Shown: positions 1-8,853, numbered from the stretch's first letter. The stretch: DNA of 56,925 nucleotides from Oscillospiraceae bacterium (GCA_015065925.1 SVPL01000010.1:1-56925); one strand, 5' to 3'. The notes: generated by a model from the letters alone, not told the origin. A program made the numbers and translations.

Positions 1-243
1 GGGAAGGGGGCCCACGAAGTGGGGGAAGGGTTGAATAAAAAATCCCTCAAAATGCTTAAATGAAGGGCTTTTTGCTATAACTTTTCTCCCCTTCCACCGC
101 CGTTCGGCGGGCTTACCGCCCCGTACCCCTCTGTCATCTTCGATGACATCTCCCCTTCACTGAAGGGGAGTCGGCCCCTTCCCCGTCCGGGGACGGCCAA
201 ATTCAACCCATAATTTGTGCCTTTCAAACTACAATTTATCGGT
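1..243. repeat. GC-rich palindromic intergenic repeat block
   Basis: This stretch is much richer in G and C than its surroundings and is full of small hairpins. A 7-bp stem lies at 132-138/142-148, a 10-bp stem CTCCCCTTCA/TGAAGGGGAG at 150-159/161-170, and a GGCC...GGCC palindrome around 174-199. It ends (219-243) with a 25-base segment that recurs with one mismatch at 17896-17920, at the edge of another repeat block. No gene is visible in it. It looks like a dispersed non-coding repeat of the kind common between genes in uncultured Clostridia. The block may start outside the window. Confidence 0.6.
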
Positions 244-315
244 CAAGAAGACAATTCAGCATTTTGAATTTTTAAAATTACTCAATTACAATAATTTTTT
301 CAAACTCACCCTTTG

Positions 316-570
316 TTACTGTGATATTATTATCAGAGATAACAACCTCGGGTGGGTTTTGTTTTTAACAATGTTAATATCGTCATTTTTTAAAAATGGG
401 GCAATTCTCCAAAGGGGACTAAAAAGCTCCTCAACCTTGGTGCGGAAAAAACCAATATAATCACTTACCACATAAGGCTCGCCCGAATAATACCTATCAG
501 CAGTACGAGTCATAAGTGCTTTATACATTTTTAAAGCAGTATCAAAAAGAGCTTTTCTTGAATTTATCAT
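316..570 (-). pseudogene. Truncated DUF2264-like protein (N-terminal fragment)
   Basis: The 85 codons from the ATG at 570 give a protein resembling the N-terminus of DUF2264 proteins, a family often found with glycoside hydrolases in polysaccharide-use loci. The recognisable part is the region ending SPLWRIAPF, where the family usually has a similar 'lw-laPll' segment. Family members are several hundred residues long, so about four fifths are missing. After KNDD the reading frame runs into unrelated residues and stops, next to the palindromic repeat block at 1-243. I chose the start at 570 because a GAGAGGG ribosome site precedes it; the longer frame to 606 would overlap the upstream isomerase gene. 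It follows that gene by 14 bases and is probably the decayed last gene of the operon 3594-316. A functional small protein cannot be excluded. Confidence 0.5.
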
Positions 571-584
571 ATTAACAACCCTCT

Positions 585-1604
585 CTACCTTTTGGGTGGG
601 TAACATATAATACCTTCTGCATTGGAAAGAGATATTTGTGTATTTGCGGGAATAAAAAATTTATCGCCTCTATTGAGATTGAAAATTTCATCTTGGTATT
701 TTAATTCGCCGCCGCTTTTTGTAACAATAAGGGTTACAAAATGCGGCTTTTCAATTGTTAGAAGATTACATTTAATTTGTTCTAAAGCAAAGCAAGGTGT
801 ATCCTCATAACTCACAAGCGTTGTTGTAGAGTCGCTTGCTTTTCTGGGCTTTAAAAAGAATTTATCTTGAATTTCATTGCGGGATTTTGGGGTGTAATCA
901 AAACAGTCAAGCATTTTTTCTTCACCAACACCGTAGTGAATTTGCATTGGAGTCAAGGTGTCACCTGCAACCGTCACCTTTTCGGTGCGCATTGTGTAGT
1001 CGCTTGGCTCTTGAATTTCCAAAAGAAAACAACCCGCTCCAATAGCGTGGGGAGTGCCGCCCGTAACAAGTATGGTGTCGCCTGCCTTTACCTCAAAACG
1101 GTGCATAGCATCAAGCATACCCTTAATATCCTGCTTTTCAAAAAGCTCTTTCCAAAGCTCTTTTGTAACATATTCTTTAAATCCCAAATAAATTACGGCA
1201 GGCTCACCCATATTACGGGTGCCTAAAATATGCCAACATTCGGTTTTACCGTAATTGGAACTGAAAATTTTCTTTGCGTATTCTTTGGTGGGATGCACCT
1301 GAATTCCAAGCCTTTCGGCGGCATCCAAAAACTTAATCAAAACACCGCTGTCGCTTCTGCCCTCACCAAAATCCTCTGTAGAAACGGCTTCGGTGATTAA
1401 TCTTTCTTCACCCTCAAGCAAAACGCGGGTAATACCTTCGTTTTCAACATAATTTTTGTTTTTTGCTTCAACAAAGGAAGAAATCCAATCCTCGGGATAA
1501 AAGGTGTCCTCGGCGGGAGAAATACCTAGATAATCCTTTATCATTGCGCCGCCCCGATAGGTGCGCCACGCAAAGGTAGGAAGTTGTTTAATAGGTTTTT
1601 TCAT
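585..1604 (-). CDS. manA: Type I mannose-6-phosphate isomerase-like protein
   Basis: Zinc-dependent cupin isomerase of the type I phosphomannose isomerase family, which interconverts mannose 6-phosphate and fructose 6-phosphate in the cytoplasm. The metal ligands expected for the family can be placed: Gln102 and His104 in IQVHP, Glu122 in KTECWH, and His186 in GGTPHAIG. The 339-residue length fits the short Gram-positive form. The start lies one base after the stop of the upstream GH42 gene, so the two are translationally linked and co-transcribed, leading from a released sugar into glycolysis. Within the family, some short members act on other phosphosugars, so the exact substrate is inferred. 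A broken DUF2264 gene follows directly. Confidence 0.85.
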   Translation of the reverse strand: MKKPIKQLPTFAWRTYRGGAMIKDYLGISPAEDTFYPEDWISSFVEAKNKNYVENEGITRVLLEGEERLITEAVSTEDFGEGRSDSGVLIKFLDAAERLGIQVHPTKEYAKKIFSSNYGKTECWHILGTRNMGEPAVIYLGFKEYVTKELWKELFEKQDIKGMLDAMHRFEVKAGDTILVTGGTPHAIGAGCFLLEIQEPSDYTMRTEKVTVAGDTLTPMQIHYGVGEEKMLDCFDYTPKSRNEIQDKFFLKPRKASDSTTTLVSYEDTPCFALEQIKCNLLTIEKPHFVTLIVTKSGGELKYQDEIFNLNRGDKFFIPANTQISLSNAEGIICYPPKR

Positions 1605-1605
1605 T

Positions 1606-3594
1606 TTAATACACCGCCTTTTTAATCGTCATAATTTGTGTGCCTGAAGGCTCTACCGAAACATTTAATGTTTTGTTAATTTCGCCCTCAACAGTAATTT
1701 CACCTGACATAATATTGTTAGAATAATTAAAGGCGAAAATATAATAATTTTCATTGTTTTGGGCAATACGAACTGTTAAATCAAGGTTTGTGGAGATTTT
1801 ATTAACGCATATTTCATCTGTCAAAGCCTTTGCAAAAGCTTCTGCCGATTTAAATTCCTCGCTGTCATTTGAATAACCATACCAAACGGATGTGTTTACC
1901 GTAATGATTTTGCCCTTGCTGAAGTTTTTCTGCACAATAGCGGGGAGTCCGTCGGTAAATTCGGCTATTACTTCGCCGTCTGTAATTTTGCAAATGTTTC
2001 TACCAAAATCCCCTTTAACAGTGACACCGTTGTAATTAAAATCTGCCGATTTATTATCAAAATCAAAAAGCTCTTCACCTACAATGGAGTTAAGGACCCC
2101 ACCAGGTAAGGTGGAGCTTGCCAAAGAAAACTCATTGGTTATTCCAAAGCTTCCGTCAGCAATAATTATACCGCCGTTTTCAATATAGGTTTCCAATTTT
2201 TTGGCAGTATCCTGACCTATAACCGCTTGATGGCTTAAAATAACCGCCTTATAGTCAAAAATATTTTCAATTGTAGTTATATCGGGGCGTTGATTGTTCT
2301 TTAAAAATGCCTTGTAAGCCCCAAAAAGGGAGAGATTATAAAGATTTTGCTCCATATCGGGTGCGCCTGAAATAGTGCGAACAATGTCTTCTGTTATGGG
2401 GTCGTAAAGAATCGCAATCTCGCTTTTAAGAGGCTTTATAATGCCTATTTCACCAAAGATTTTTGAAAGCTCGGTGGCAACCTCAAGTCGTTCGGTGGGT
2501 TCATTTTTATAGTTTACCAAGCCTCTGCCAAGGGTTTGCAGACCTTTATTGAAAGGGCGCCACATCCAGTAAATAAGGGATTTTGCACCTGCTGAATACC
2601 CCTCTAAGCACCACTGTTTAAGCTCTTTAGAGTTAACACAGGTGGTAGGGGCGAATATAGACTGATTATGGGTTTGCATTTCGGCTACCCAAAATCCGTC
2701 GCCCTTTGCTGCAGAATAAAATCCGTCAAAAATATTGTGGCGAAGGGCGGGCTCAAAGGTGCCGTTTTTCTGCTTGGGATAAAATGACATACCTATCTCA
2801 TCCACCGCCGATTTCATACCATAATCATCCTGCGGTCTGAAATAAAGTCCCAAAGGTGAGCTTTGGGCATAAACATTGTCAGCCATTATTGGATGCTTAG
2901 AGTCAACCTCTTTAACGGCTTTATACCAATCCTTTAAAAATACGGCTATGGATTCACGGCGAAAAGCGTTATAATCGGCAATAGGCATAACGCTCATCCA
3001 CTTCCATTTTTCAAAGGAGATTTGTTCAAAGTTTTTATATGTACGCTCCCAAACGGCATTTAAAGTCTCAATACTTTGGTATTTAGCTTTAAGCCAATTT
3101 TGAAAGGCTTTTTTTGTGTAATCATCAAAGGAGTGAAACATCGTTTCGTTAAAAATATCATAGGCAAGCAGGGCGGGGGAGTCTTTATATGCTTTTACAG
3201 CCCCTCTAAAATGAGAAACAACAAGCTCCTTTACCTCGGGATGGTAATAATTTAAAAAGCCAAAGCTACTTTGTCCCCAGTCGATGTGACCGTTTTCATC
3301 AACAGCGTAGTATTCTTCCTTCATTAAAAAATCGGGAGCGTATTCCATTGCGGTGAGCTGACCCGCAAGCTCCATTACCACTTTAATACCTACCTTTTCG
3401 GCAAGCTCAAGCACTTTTTTGCCCGTCGCAAAGGGATAATCGGGATTTTTTTCCTCCCACCAAAAATAGGCAGGCCAAACAACAACGGTGTTAAAGCCGC
3501 TTTGCTTCATTTGAAGAAGATTTTGTTCAATATCTGATAAAGAGTCTTCTCGGGTTATTTTAAAAACCGCTCCGTAATTAAATTTACTGTTCAT
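1606..3594 (-). CDS. GH42-type beta-galactosidase
   Basis: Retaining glycosidase of family GH42, with three domains visible. A TIM barrel spans about residues 1-370, with acid/base Glu150 in YDIFNE and nucleophile Glu305 in FWVAEMQ. A Rossmann-like trimerisation domain follows at about 380-560 (AILYDP, AVILSHQ, GGIIIADGSFG), then a small beta domain to 662. There is no signal peptide, so it acts inside the cell on imported galactosides or similar oligosaccharides. It is the first gene of an operon with the phosphomannose isomerase and is divergent from an AraC regulator, the likely activator. The GGGGAG ribosome site sits correctly before the ATG at 3594. Upstream there is a TAGAAT -10 but no good -35 box, as expected for an activator-dependent promoter. 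Substrate beyond beta-galactoside is not determined. Confidence 0.85.
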   Translation of the reverse strand: MNSKFNYGAVFKITREDSLSDIEQNLLQMKQSGFNTVVVWPAYFWWEEKNPDYPFATGKKVLELAEKVGIKVVMELAGQLTAMEYAPDFLMKEEYYAVDENGHIDWGQSSFGFLNYYHPEVKELVVSHFRGAVKAYKDSPALLAYDIFNETMFHSFDDYTKKAFQNWLKAKYQSIETLNAVWERTYKNFEQISFEKWKWMSVMPIADYNAFRRESIAVFLKDWYKAVKEVDSKHPIMADNVYAQSSPLGLYFRPQDDYGMKSAVDEIGMSFYPKQKNGTFEPALRHNIFDGFYSAAKGDGFWVAEMQTHNQSIFAPTTCVNSKELKQWCLEGYSAGAKSLIYWMWRPFNKGLQTLGRGLVNYKNEPTERLEVATELSKIFGEIGIIKPLKSEIAILYDPITEDIVRTISGAPDMEQNLYNLSLFGAYKAFLKNNQRPDITTIENIFDYKAVILSHQAVIGQDTAKKLETYIENGGIIIADGSFGITNEFSLASSTLPGGVLNSIVGEELFDFDNKSADFNYNGVTVKGDFGRNICKITDGEVIAEFTDGLPAIVQKNFSKGKIITVNTSVWYGYSNDSEEFKSAEAFAKALTDEICVNKISTNLDLTVRIAQNNENYYIFAFNYSNNIMSGEITVEGEINKTLNVSVEPSGTQIMTIKKAVY

Positions 3595-3673
3595 AAATTT
3601 CTCCCCTTTGATTTTATAAACCTATTCTAACATAAAAAAACTGCTTTTTCTTTCACTTTTTTTAACAAAACTA

Positions 3674-3702
3674 TTGTTTTTTTTAGGTTTTAGTAGTATA
3701 TT
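3674..3702 (+). promoter_or_regulatory. Promoter of AraC regulator gene
   Basis: TTGTTT at 3674-3679 and TATATT at 3697-3702 are separated by exactly 17 bases, 30 bases before the ATG at 3732. It lies in the 137-base divergent region shared with the GH42 operon, where the regulator's own sites should also be. Confidence 0.55.
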
Positions 3703-3731
3703 AAAAGAAAAATCGAAAGAAAGTTTTAAAA

Positions 3732-4529
3732 ATGAGTATAAAAAAATTCGAAAAGGATATGTTAAAGGGTAGACAGCTTTATATACAAAAAAAGCGTGGA
3801 GATTTAAGCTACCCCATACATAGGCACGACTATTTTGAAATTATTTATTATTCGGGAAGCCGTGGCAAATGCCTTTTAAACGGTGAGGAATACGAAATTG
3901 GAGAAAGTTCAATTTTCTTTTTAACTCCCGAAGATTTTCACCGAATTGAAACCGAAGATATAAAAACCGCCTATTCTATAAATCTTTCTTTTTCAAAATC
4001 AATAATTGATTCACATATAGGGGATAATTTTGCCCTTTCTGCAAAGGTGGTCTTTGAGCCAAATGAGTTTTTAAAGGTAATAATTAAACGAATAGAAACC
4101 CTTTTTGAAAAAGGAGATGAATTTACAAAAAGCGAGATGTATCATCTTTTAAATGCTTTGCTTATTGAAATAATAAAAACAGGTCAAACGGCGGGAAAGG
4201 AAAATCCTTATATGCACCCCGTTATTGGCAAGGCTATGATGTATGTGCTAAGTTATCCCGAAAAAAATTTTACACTTGCAGATATTGCAAAGCTTTGCCA
4301 TATTTCGCCTGCTTATTTTTCCCATATCTTTCATAAAGAAACGGGAAAGCCTTTTAAAAAGTGGCTTAATGGAATTAAAATCGAACACGCCTGCAGACTT
4401 TTGGAAAATAGTGAGCTTTCGGTGCTTGAAATATCTTTAGAGTGCGGATTTCATAGCATTTCACACTTCGGAAAAATATTCAAAAACGCTGTCGGTATAA
4501 CACCAAAGGAGTATAGAAAAAGGGTGTGA
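3732..4529 (+). CDS. AraC family transcriptional regulator
   Basis: Sugar-responsive regulator with an N-terminal cupin sensor (HRHDYFEIIYY near residue 30, then the cupin turn GEEYEIGE) and a C-terminal double helix-turn-helix at about residues 165-265. The DNA-binding half contains the usual family landmarks: LADIAKLCHISPAYFSHIF for the first motif, then ECGFHSISHFGKIFK and the closing GITPKEYRK. Divergence from the GH42/isomerase operon suggests it activates that operon in response to the cognate sugar. The ligand cannot be read from the sequence. Confidence 0.9.
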   Translation: MSIKKFEKDMLKGRQLYIQKKRGDLSYPIHRHDYFEIIYYSGSRGKCLLNGEEYEIGESSIFFLTPEDFHRIETEDIKTAYSINLSFSKSIIDSHIGDNFALSAKVVFEPNEFLKVIIKRIETLFEKGDEFTKSEMYHLLNALLIEIIKTGQTAGKENPYMHPVIGKAMMYVLSYPEKNFTLADIAKLCHISPAYFSHIFHKETGKPFKKWLNGIKIEHACRLLENSELSVLEISLECGFHSISHFGKIFKNAVGITPKEYRKRV

Positions 4530-4554
4530 AAAACAAACCGTTTAGAGACAAACT

Positions 4555-4601
4555 CAACTAACAGTTGTTAATGTTTATGAAAAACCACTGTTAGTTGTTT
4601 T
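4555..4601 (+). terminator. Hairpin downstream of AraC gene
   Basis: CAACTAACAGT at 4555-4565 pairs perfectly with ACTGTTAGTTG at 4587-4597, followed by a short T run. The 21-base loop is long, so this is a moderate call. Confidence 0.5.
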
Positions 4602-4640
4602 GATTATGGCATATTTTTAAAAGAAAAAATAATAAATATA

Positions 4641-4669
4641 TTGATAAATTCATTGTTTTGTGGTAAGAT
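4641..4669 (+). promoter_or_regulatory. Promoter of fic gene
   Basis: TTGATA at 4641-4646 and TAAGAT at 4664-4669 have a 17-base spacer and sit 36 bases before the ATG at 4705. Fic therefore appears to be transcribed on its own. Confidence 0.5.
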
Positions 4670-4704
4670 AGTAAGTAAGATAATAAGCAAGTTGAGGGAT
4701 TGAA

Positions 4705-5694
4705 ATGTCATATGTACCGCCATATCAGATAACTGATAAAGTATTATTGCTTGTGGCTGAAATTTCAGAAAAAATCGGTAAAATCACCGAACAAACCAAT
4801 TTGGATTCAAAACCGCATTTACGGAAGAACAACAAAATTAAATCTATTCATTCATCTTTGAAAATAGAGGCCAATTCTTTATCTTTAGATGAAGTTAGAG
4901 ATGTTATAAATGGTCGTACTGTTATTGGTGAGCGCAAGGAAATCCAAGAGGTTAAAAATGCTTATGATGCTTACGAGCAAATTGGAAAGTTTGATATTTA
5001 TAATTTGGATGATTTTAAGCGATTGCACGGTATTATGACTAAATATATCGTGGATGAAAGTGGATATTTCCGTAAGGGAGAAGAAGGTGTTTTTAATGGT
5101 GATAAATGTATATTTATGGCACCGCCCGCAAGGCTTGTCCCTGAGCAGATGCAAAATTTATTTGATTGGATGAAGGCTTCTAACGGAAAAGTACACCCCT
5201 TAATTTTAGCCTCTGTATTTCACTACGAATTTGTTTTTATACATCCTTTTTCGGATGGTAACGGAAGAATGGCGAGACTTTGGCATACAGCAATACTTGC
5301 CGCTTGGAAACCGATGTTTGAATTTATTCCCATTGAAAGCCAAATTGAGAAATTTCAAGACGGATACTATGAGGCAATTGCTAGGTGCCATATAGACGGC
5401 ACAAGCACCGTGTTTATTGAATTCATACTAACACAGATTAGTGAAGTGTTGGATGATATATTAAATACTGTCGGTTCTTTTTCCGATAATCTTTCAGAAT
5501 ATGTTAAGAAGTTACTTTCGGTTATGGAATACGATACTCCGTACACCGCAAATGCTATTTTAGATTTATTAGAGCTTAAATCCAAAGAAACTCTCCGAAA
5601 AAACTATTTAGGTCCTGCTATTGAGAATGGTCTTATTAAAATGACCTTGCCCGACAAACCTAATAGCAAAAATCAAAGATATATTAAGTTATAA
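4705..5694 (+). CDS. Fic family AMP-transferase-like protein
   Basis: Fic-domain protein that would transfer AMP (or another nucleotide moiety) from NTP to a protein hydroxyl. The core motif HPFSDGNGR is complete at residues 180-188, with catalytic His180. An N-terminal inhibitory helix is visible at about 48-62 (HSSLKIEANSLSL). It has the Ser and Glu55 of the class II pattern, but the Gly usually following the Glu is Ala. The remaining C-terminus (about 260-329) looks like a winged helix, typical of bacterial Fic regulators of this architecture. It is a single gene with its own promoter, between two sugar-metabolism modules and convergent with the Gfo/Idh gene. No antitoxin partner is visible, which fits built-in inhibition. 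Targets are unknown. Confidence 0.9.
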   Translation: MSYVPPYQITDKVLLLVAEISEKIGKITEQTNLDSKPHLRKNNKIKSIHSSLKIEANSLSLDEVRDVINGRTVIGERKEIQEVKNAYDAYEQIGKFDIYNLDDFKRLHGIMTKYIVDESGYFRKGEEGVFNGDKCIFMAPPARLVPEQMQNLFDWMKASNGKVHPLILASVFHYEFVFIHPFSDGNGRMARLWHTAILAAWKPMFEFIPIESQIEKFQDGYYEAIARCHIDGTSTVFIEFILTQISEVLDDILNTVGSFSDNLSEYVKKLLSVMEYDTPYTANAILDLLELKSKETLRKNYLGPAIENGLIKMTLPDKPNSKNQRYIKL

Positions 5695-5802
5695 ATGGCA
5701 TAAATCAATAATAGTGCTCAGATATGATTGATAACAAATTAAGATGTTTATATTTATTGGTTAATTGTTTAGAAAATTAAAGCTTTAGTTAATAAATCTC
5801 GA

Positions 5803-5838
5803 CAAAAAAGTGACGGAGCAGTTTCCGTCACTTTTTTT
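5803..5838. terminator. Bidirectional rho-independent terminator
   Basis: AAAAAAGTGACGGA and TCCGTCACTTTTTT form a strong stem with a short loop. It carries T runs in both directions, between the convergent fic and Gfo/Idh genes. Confidence 0.85.
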
Positions 5839-5852
5839 AAAATATAAATCTA

Positions 5853-7013
5853 TTAAATCTCAGGGATTTCTACTTCAATTTCTCTGCCAAGCTCGGCGGA
5901 TTTTACAATACCGTCAATAATTGCTTGATTGTAGATAATCTCAGAAGAAGGAACGGTAGCTACGCCGCCCTCTTTAATGGCGTCAACAAAGGCGCGGAGC
6001 TTTTTGTAGAAGAAGGTTGGGCCGTTGTTGGGAATAAGGGGAACTTCATACTGAACCTGACTGCCTGCAACGGTCTTGTAGATGGTAAGGGGTTTATTAA
6101 ACTCACCGTTCCAGCACTCGGTGGAGGGAATTCTAAGACCGCCCTCGGTACCTAAAATTATAGCGTCACCGCAGGTATCAATATGCTCTGCCCAAGAAAT
6201 TCTGAAATCAAGAATAATATCATTTTCTAAACGAACAAAGGCTGCTGCAAAGTCGTCAACACCAAATTTTTCGGCATATTCGGGGTGGTTTGGATAATAA
6301 TCGGGACGGGTGCCGAAGAAGTTGGATTTATAACCCGAAACTGTAAGTGGCTTGGGATACCCAACTGCATTAAGAAGCATATCCAAAGAATAAGAACCGA
6401 TATCGCCAACTGCACCGATACCGCCTGTTTCCTTTTCTATAAAGGTGGTACCAAAGGGGGTGGGAATACCGCGACGGCGCCCGCCACCTGCCTGGAGATA
6501 GTAAACCTTACCAAGCTCACCCGACTCAACAATCTCTTTAATTTTTTGCATATTTGCACTCATACGGGGTTGGAAACCAATGGTAAGAATTTTACCGCTG
6601 CGTTTTTCAGCCTTCATAACCTCTACAGCCTCATCAAGAGTTACGGTAAAGGGTTTTTCAAGCATTACATTAACACCTGCATCAAGTGCGTGAATGGTAC
6701 AGGGTGCGTGTTGACAGTTGTATGTACAAATGGAAACACCGTCTAAATCTTTTTCATTTGCAAACAATTCTTCATCACTACTATAAATACGTGCGTTTTC
6801 AATGCCGTATTTTTTTGCAAACGCCTCCGCCTTACCGGGAACAAGGTCTGCCAAGGCAACAACCTCAACGTCCTCCATTTCGGTGTAGCAAACTGCGTGG
6901 GACTCGGCAATCCAACCGGTACCAATAATAGCAATTTTTACCTTTTTAGAGGTGTCGATTACCTTTTCTTCCTGATTTTCCTTAAAAGCGTCTAATCCTG
7001 CTGCTTTTGCCAT
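5853..7013 (-). CDS. Gfo/Idh/MocA family NAD(P)-dependent oxidoreductase
   Basis: Sugar or cyclitol dehydrogenase-like enzyme. The nucleotide-binding Rossmann motif IIGTGWIAESH is at residues 29-39, and the family's EKP motif, whose lysine takes part in catalysis, is at 119-121. The C-terminal substrate domain (about 145-386) includes the conserved GxGAVGDIGSYSLDM segment. There is an unusual polar extension of about 25 residues before the Rossmann fold. It is the second gene after the TIM-barrel isomerase/epimerase (20-base gap, good AAAGGAG ribosome site), a pairing typical of inositol or keto-sugar metabolism. The substrate cannot be assigned from sequence. Confidence 0.85.
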   Translation of the reverse strand: MAKAAGLDAFKENQEEKVIDTSKKVKIAIIGTGWIAESHAVCYTEMEDVEVVALADLVPGKAEAFAKKYGIENARIYSSDEELFANEKDLDGVSICTYNCQHAPCTIHALDAGVNVMLEKPFTVTLDEAVEVMKAEKRSGKILTIGFQPRMSANMQKIKEIVESGELGKVYYLQAGGGRRRGIPTPFGTTFIEKETGGIGAVGDIGSYSLDMLLNAVGYPKPLTVSGYKSNFFGTRPDYYPNHPEYAEKFGVDDFAAAFVRLENDIILDFRISWAEHIDTCGDAIILGTEGGLRIPSTECWNGEFNKPLTIYKTVAGSQVQYEVPLIPNNGPTFFYKKLRAFVDAIKEGGVATVPSSEIIYNQAIIDGIVKSAELGREIEVEIPEI

Positions 7014-7033
7014 AATAGTCTTCTCCTTTATAA

Positions 7034-7855
7034 TTAAAATTTAAGAGTTTTTAAATGCTCTATACTTGCGTTAATGCTATCCATACGGGACATATTATTC
7101 CAGGGCTCATCCTGTTCAACAATAACCCAACCCGCGCCTGCGTCGGTTGCGGCATCTACAAGGGACTGTACATCCTGCATACCCATACCAAGGGGACGGA
7201 AGCTAAAGGCTTCGTTATCATCAGCTTCCTCGTTATCGTCCAAACCAATAAGCTTATACATTTTGCCCGAAGCAGCACCTTCCTTTTTGTAGAAGTCTTT
7301 AAGGTGAACAATAGGTGCGCGACCTGTGTATTTGCGAACATATTCGGCGGGCTCAACACCTGCAACATTTACCCAACAGGTATCCACCTCGGTTTGAAGA
7401 AACTCAGCATCTACAGTGCGGTAGATGTAATCTAAAGCGTATTCGTCACCGATTTTTTTAAATTCAAAATCGTGATTGTGGTAAAGCAAGGTCATACCCT
7501 TTTCTTTTGCCGCCTTGCCAATACGCTCGGCATTATCAACAACAATTTTAAAACCTTCTGTACCGGGGCGTTGTTCGGGTTGTAAATAGGGAATAACAAT
7601 GAATTTACAACCAATAGCGGCATAGTCTGCCATAACCTTTTCGGTATTGTCGTTTAAATCATCAAATGGTACATGAGCAGATATAGGCTCTAAATTATAC
7701 TTTTCGCAAAGCTCACGAACTTCAGTTGGAGCTTTACCGCAAAGACCTGCGAATTCTACACCATCGTAACCCATTTCACTTACGGATTTCAAAGTGCCTT
7801 CAAAATCTTCTGCTAAATTAGTTCTAACAGAGTATAATTGAACACCAATTTTCAT
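7034..7855 (-). CDS. Sugar phosphate isomerase/epimerase-like TIM barrel
   Basis: Protein of the xylose-isomerase-like TIM barrel superfamily that includes IolE, IolI and sugar 3-epimerases. The strand ends that usually carry metal ligands are present: YHNHDFEF, TEVDTCW, IVHLKD and VIVEQDEP. I moved the start to the ATG at 7855, giving 273 residues that begin MKIGVQLYSVR, because an AGAAAGGTG site lies just before it; the longer frame to 7897 adds 14 residues with no family resemblance. It forms an operon with the downstream Gfo/Idh oxidoreductase and is divergent from an AraC regulator. The likely pathway is isomerisation plus oxidation of an unusual sugar or cyclitol. Confidence 0.8.
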   Translation of the reverse strand: MKIGVQLYSVRTNLAEDFEGTLKSVSEMGYDGVEFAGLCGKAPTEVRELCEKYNLEPISAHVPFDDLNDNTEKVMADYAAIGCKFIVIPYLQPEQRPGTEGFKIVVDNAERIGKAAKEKGMTLLYHNHDFEFKKIGDEYALDYIYRTVDAEFLQTEVDTCWVNVAGVEPAEYVRKYTGRAPIVHLKDFYKKEGAASGKMYKLIGLDDNEEADDNEAFSFRPLGMGMQDVQSLVDAATDAGAGWVIVEQDEPWNNMSRMDSINASIEHLKTLKF

Positions 7856-7914
7856 AAAAATACACCTTTCTGTGGAAAATAGATAACAATTTGCCATTTT
7901 TTGTATTGTTATAC

Positions 7915-7943
7915 TTGTATTTTAATTAAAAATGTGGTATATT
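7915..7943 (+). promoter_or_regulatory. Promoter of second AraC regulator gene
   Basis: TTGTAT at 7915-7920 and TATATT at 7938-7943 with a 17-base spacer, 57 bases before the ATG at 8000, in the divergent intergenic region. Confidence 0.5.
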
Positions 7944-7999
7944 ACTAGTCACAAGTAGTTATTTTTTAGCCAATTATTGCTATTTTGGAGTGAGATAAT

Positions 8000-8791
8000 A
8001 TGTTGCCGTATTATGAAAAAAAAGATAATGATATTCATGTTAGAAGATCTAAACGTATAGGTTGTGCAAAGCATTTACACGGTCATATTGAGCTTGCAAT
8101 TATGTTAAAGGGGCGTACCCTTGCCTATGCCGATAATAATGGAGGTATTTTGTGTGAAGCTCACGCTTTTATATCCTTTCCAAATCAGGTGCATTATTTT
8201 TCAGATGATTTTGGTGACTGTGATAATGTGCTTTTTATATTTCCGTCTAACAAAATTTCTGCCTTTAATAGGATTTTTTCAAAAAAACTACCACTCCAAT
8301 CAATAGTTGGGATAGATTTGGAAAAAATTCTGCCAATTATAAATATTGCCTTGGATGCAGAGCAAAATAAGGGCGCATTTTACGAGACCATTGTTGAAAA
8401 TGCCCTTTCCATAATACTTGCCCACATTTTTGAAAGAATGAAGCTGGAGGATGTGAAAAAGCGTAATATAAGTGCAATTCAGTCCATATTGCTTTATTGC
8501 AGTGAGCATTATAACGAAGACATAACCTTGGAGAAAATTGCCGAAAACACCCATATGAGCAAATATTACATATCTCATATTTTCAGTAAGGAGATTGGAA
8601 TAAGTATGCCGGAATATATTAATACCCTTAGAATAAGAGATGCTGAAATGCTGCTTCAAAAGGGGGATATGAGCATAACGGATGTAGCCTTTGCTGTAGG
8701 ATTTAATTCACTAAGAAGCTTTAACCGACACTTTTTCGCCCAAACGGGCAAAACCCCCAGACAAATACGCAATTCAGATAAAAATGAATAA
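8000..8791 (+). CDS. AraC family transcriptional regulator
   Basis: The N-terminal cupin sensor (HLHGHIELAIML near residue 30, NQVHYF near 75) is followed by a C-terminal AraC DNA-binding domain at about 163-258. There the two helix-turn-helix motifs are seen as LEKIAENTHMSKYYISHIF and FAVGFNSLRSFNRHF, ending KTPRQIRN. It faces away from the isomerase/oxidoreductase operon and most likely controls it. It is of the same general design as the regulator at 3732 but clearly a different paralogue. Confidence 0.9.
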   Translation: MLPYYEKKDNDIHVRRSKRIGCAKHLHGHIELAIMLKGRTLAYADNNGGILCEAHAFISFPNQVHYFSDDFGDCDNVLFIFPSNKISAFNRIFSKKLPLQSIVGIDLEKILPIINIALDAEQNKGAFYETIVENALSIILAHIFERMKLEDVKKRNISAIQSILLYCSEHYNEDITLEKIAENTHMSKYYISHIFSKEIGISMPEYINTLRIRDAEMLLQKGDMSITDVAFAVGFNSLRSFNRHFFAQTGKTPRQIRNSDKNE

Positions 8792-8796
8792 AAAGC

Positions 8797-8841
8797 AAAG
8801 ATGTGATAAACCAAAGTTAATGGCTTATCACATCTTTTTAA
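8797..8841. terminator. Bidirectional terminator between AraC gene and TasA-like array
   Basis: AAAGATGTGATAA at 8797-8809 pairs perfectly with TTATCACATCTTT at 8825-8837 and is followed by T runs on both strands. It closes both the AraC gene and the four-gene array read from the other strand. Confidence 0.8.
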
Positions 8842-8853
8842 TTTTAGGTTATA

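Noticed and set aside
215-460. 81-codon plus-strand frame
   Set aside because: AT-rich, no ribosome site, overlaps the DUF2264 fragment on the other strand and begins in the repeat block.
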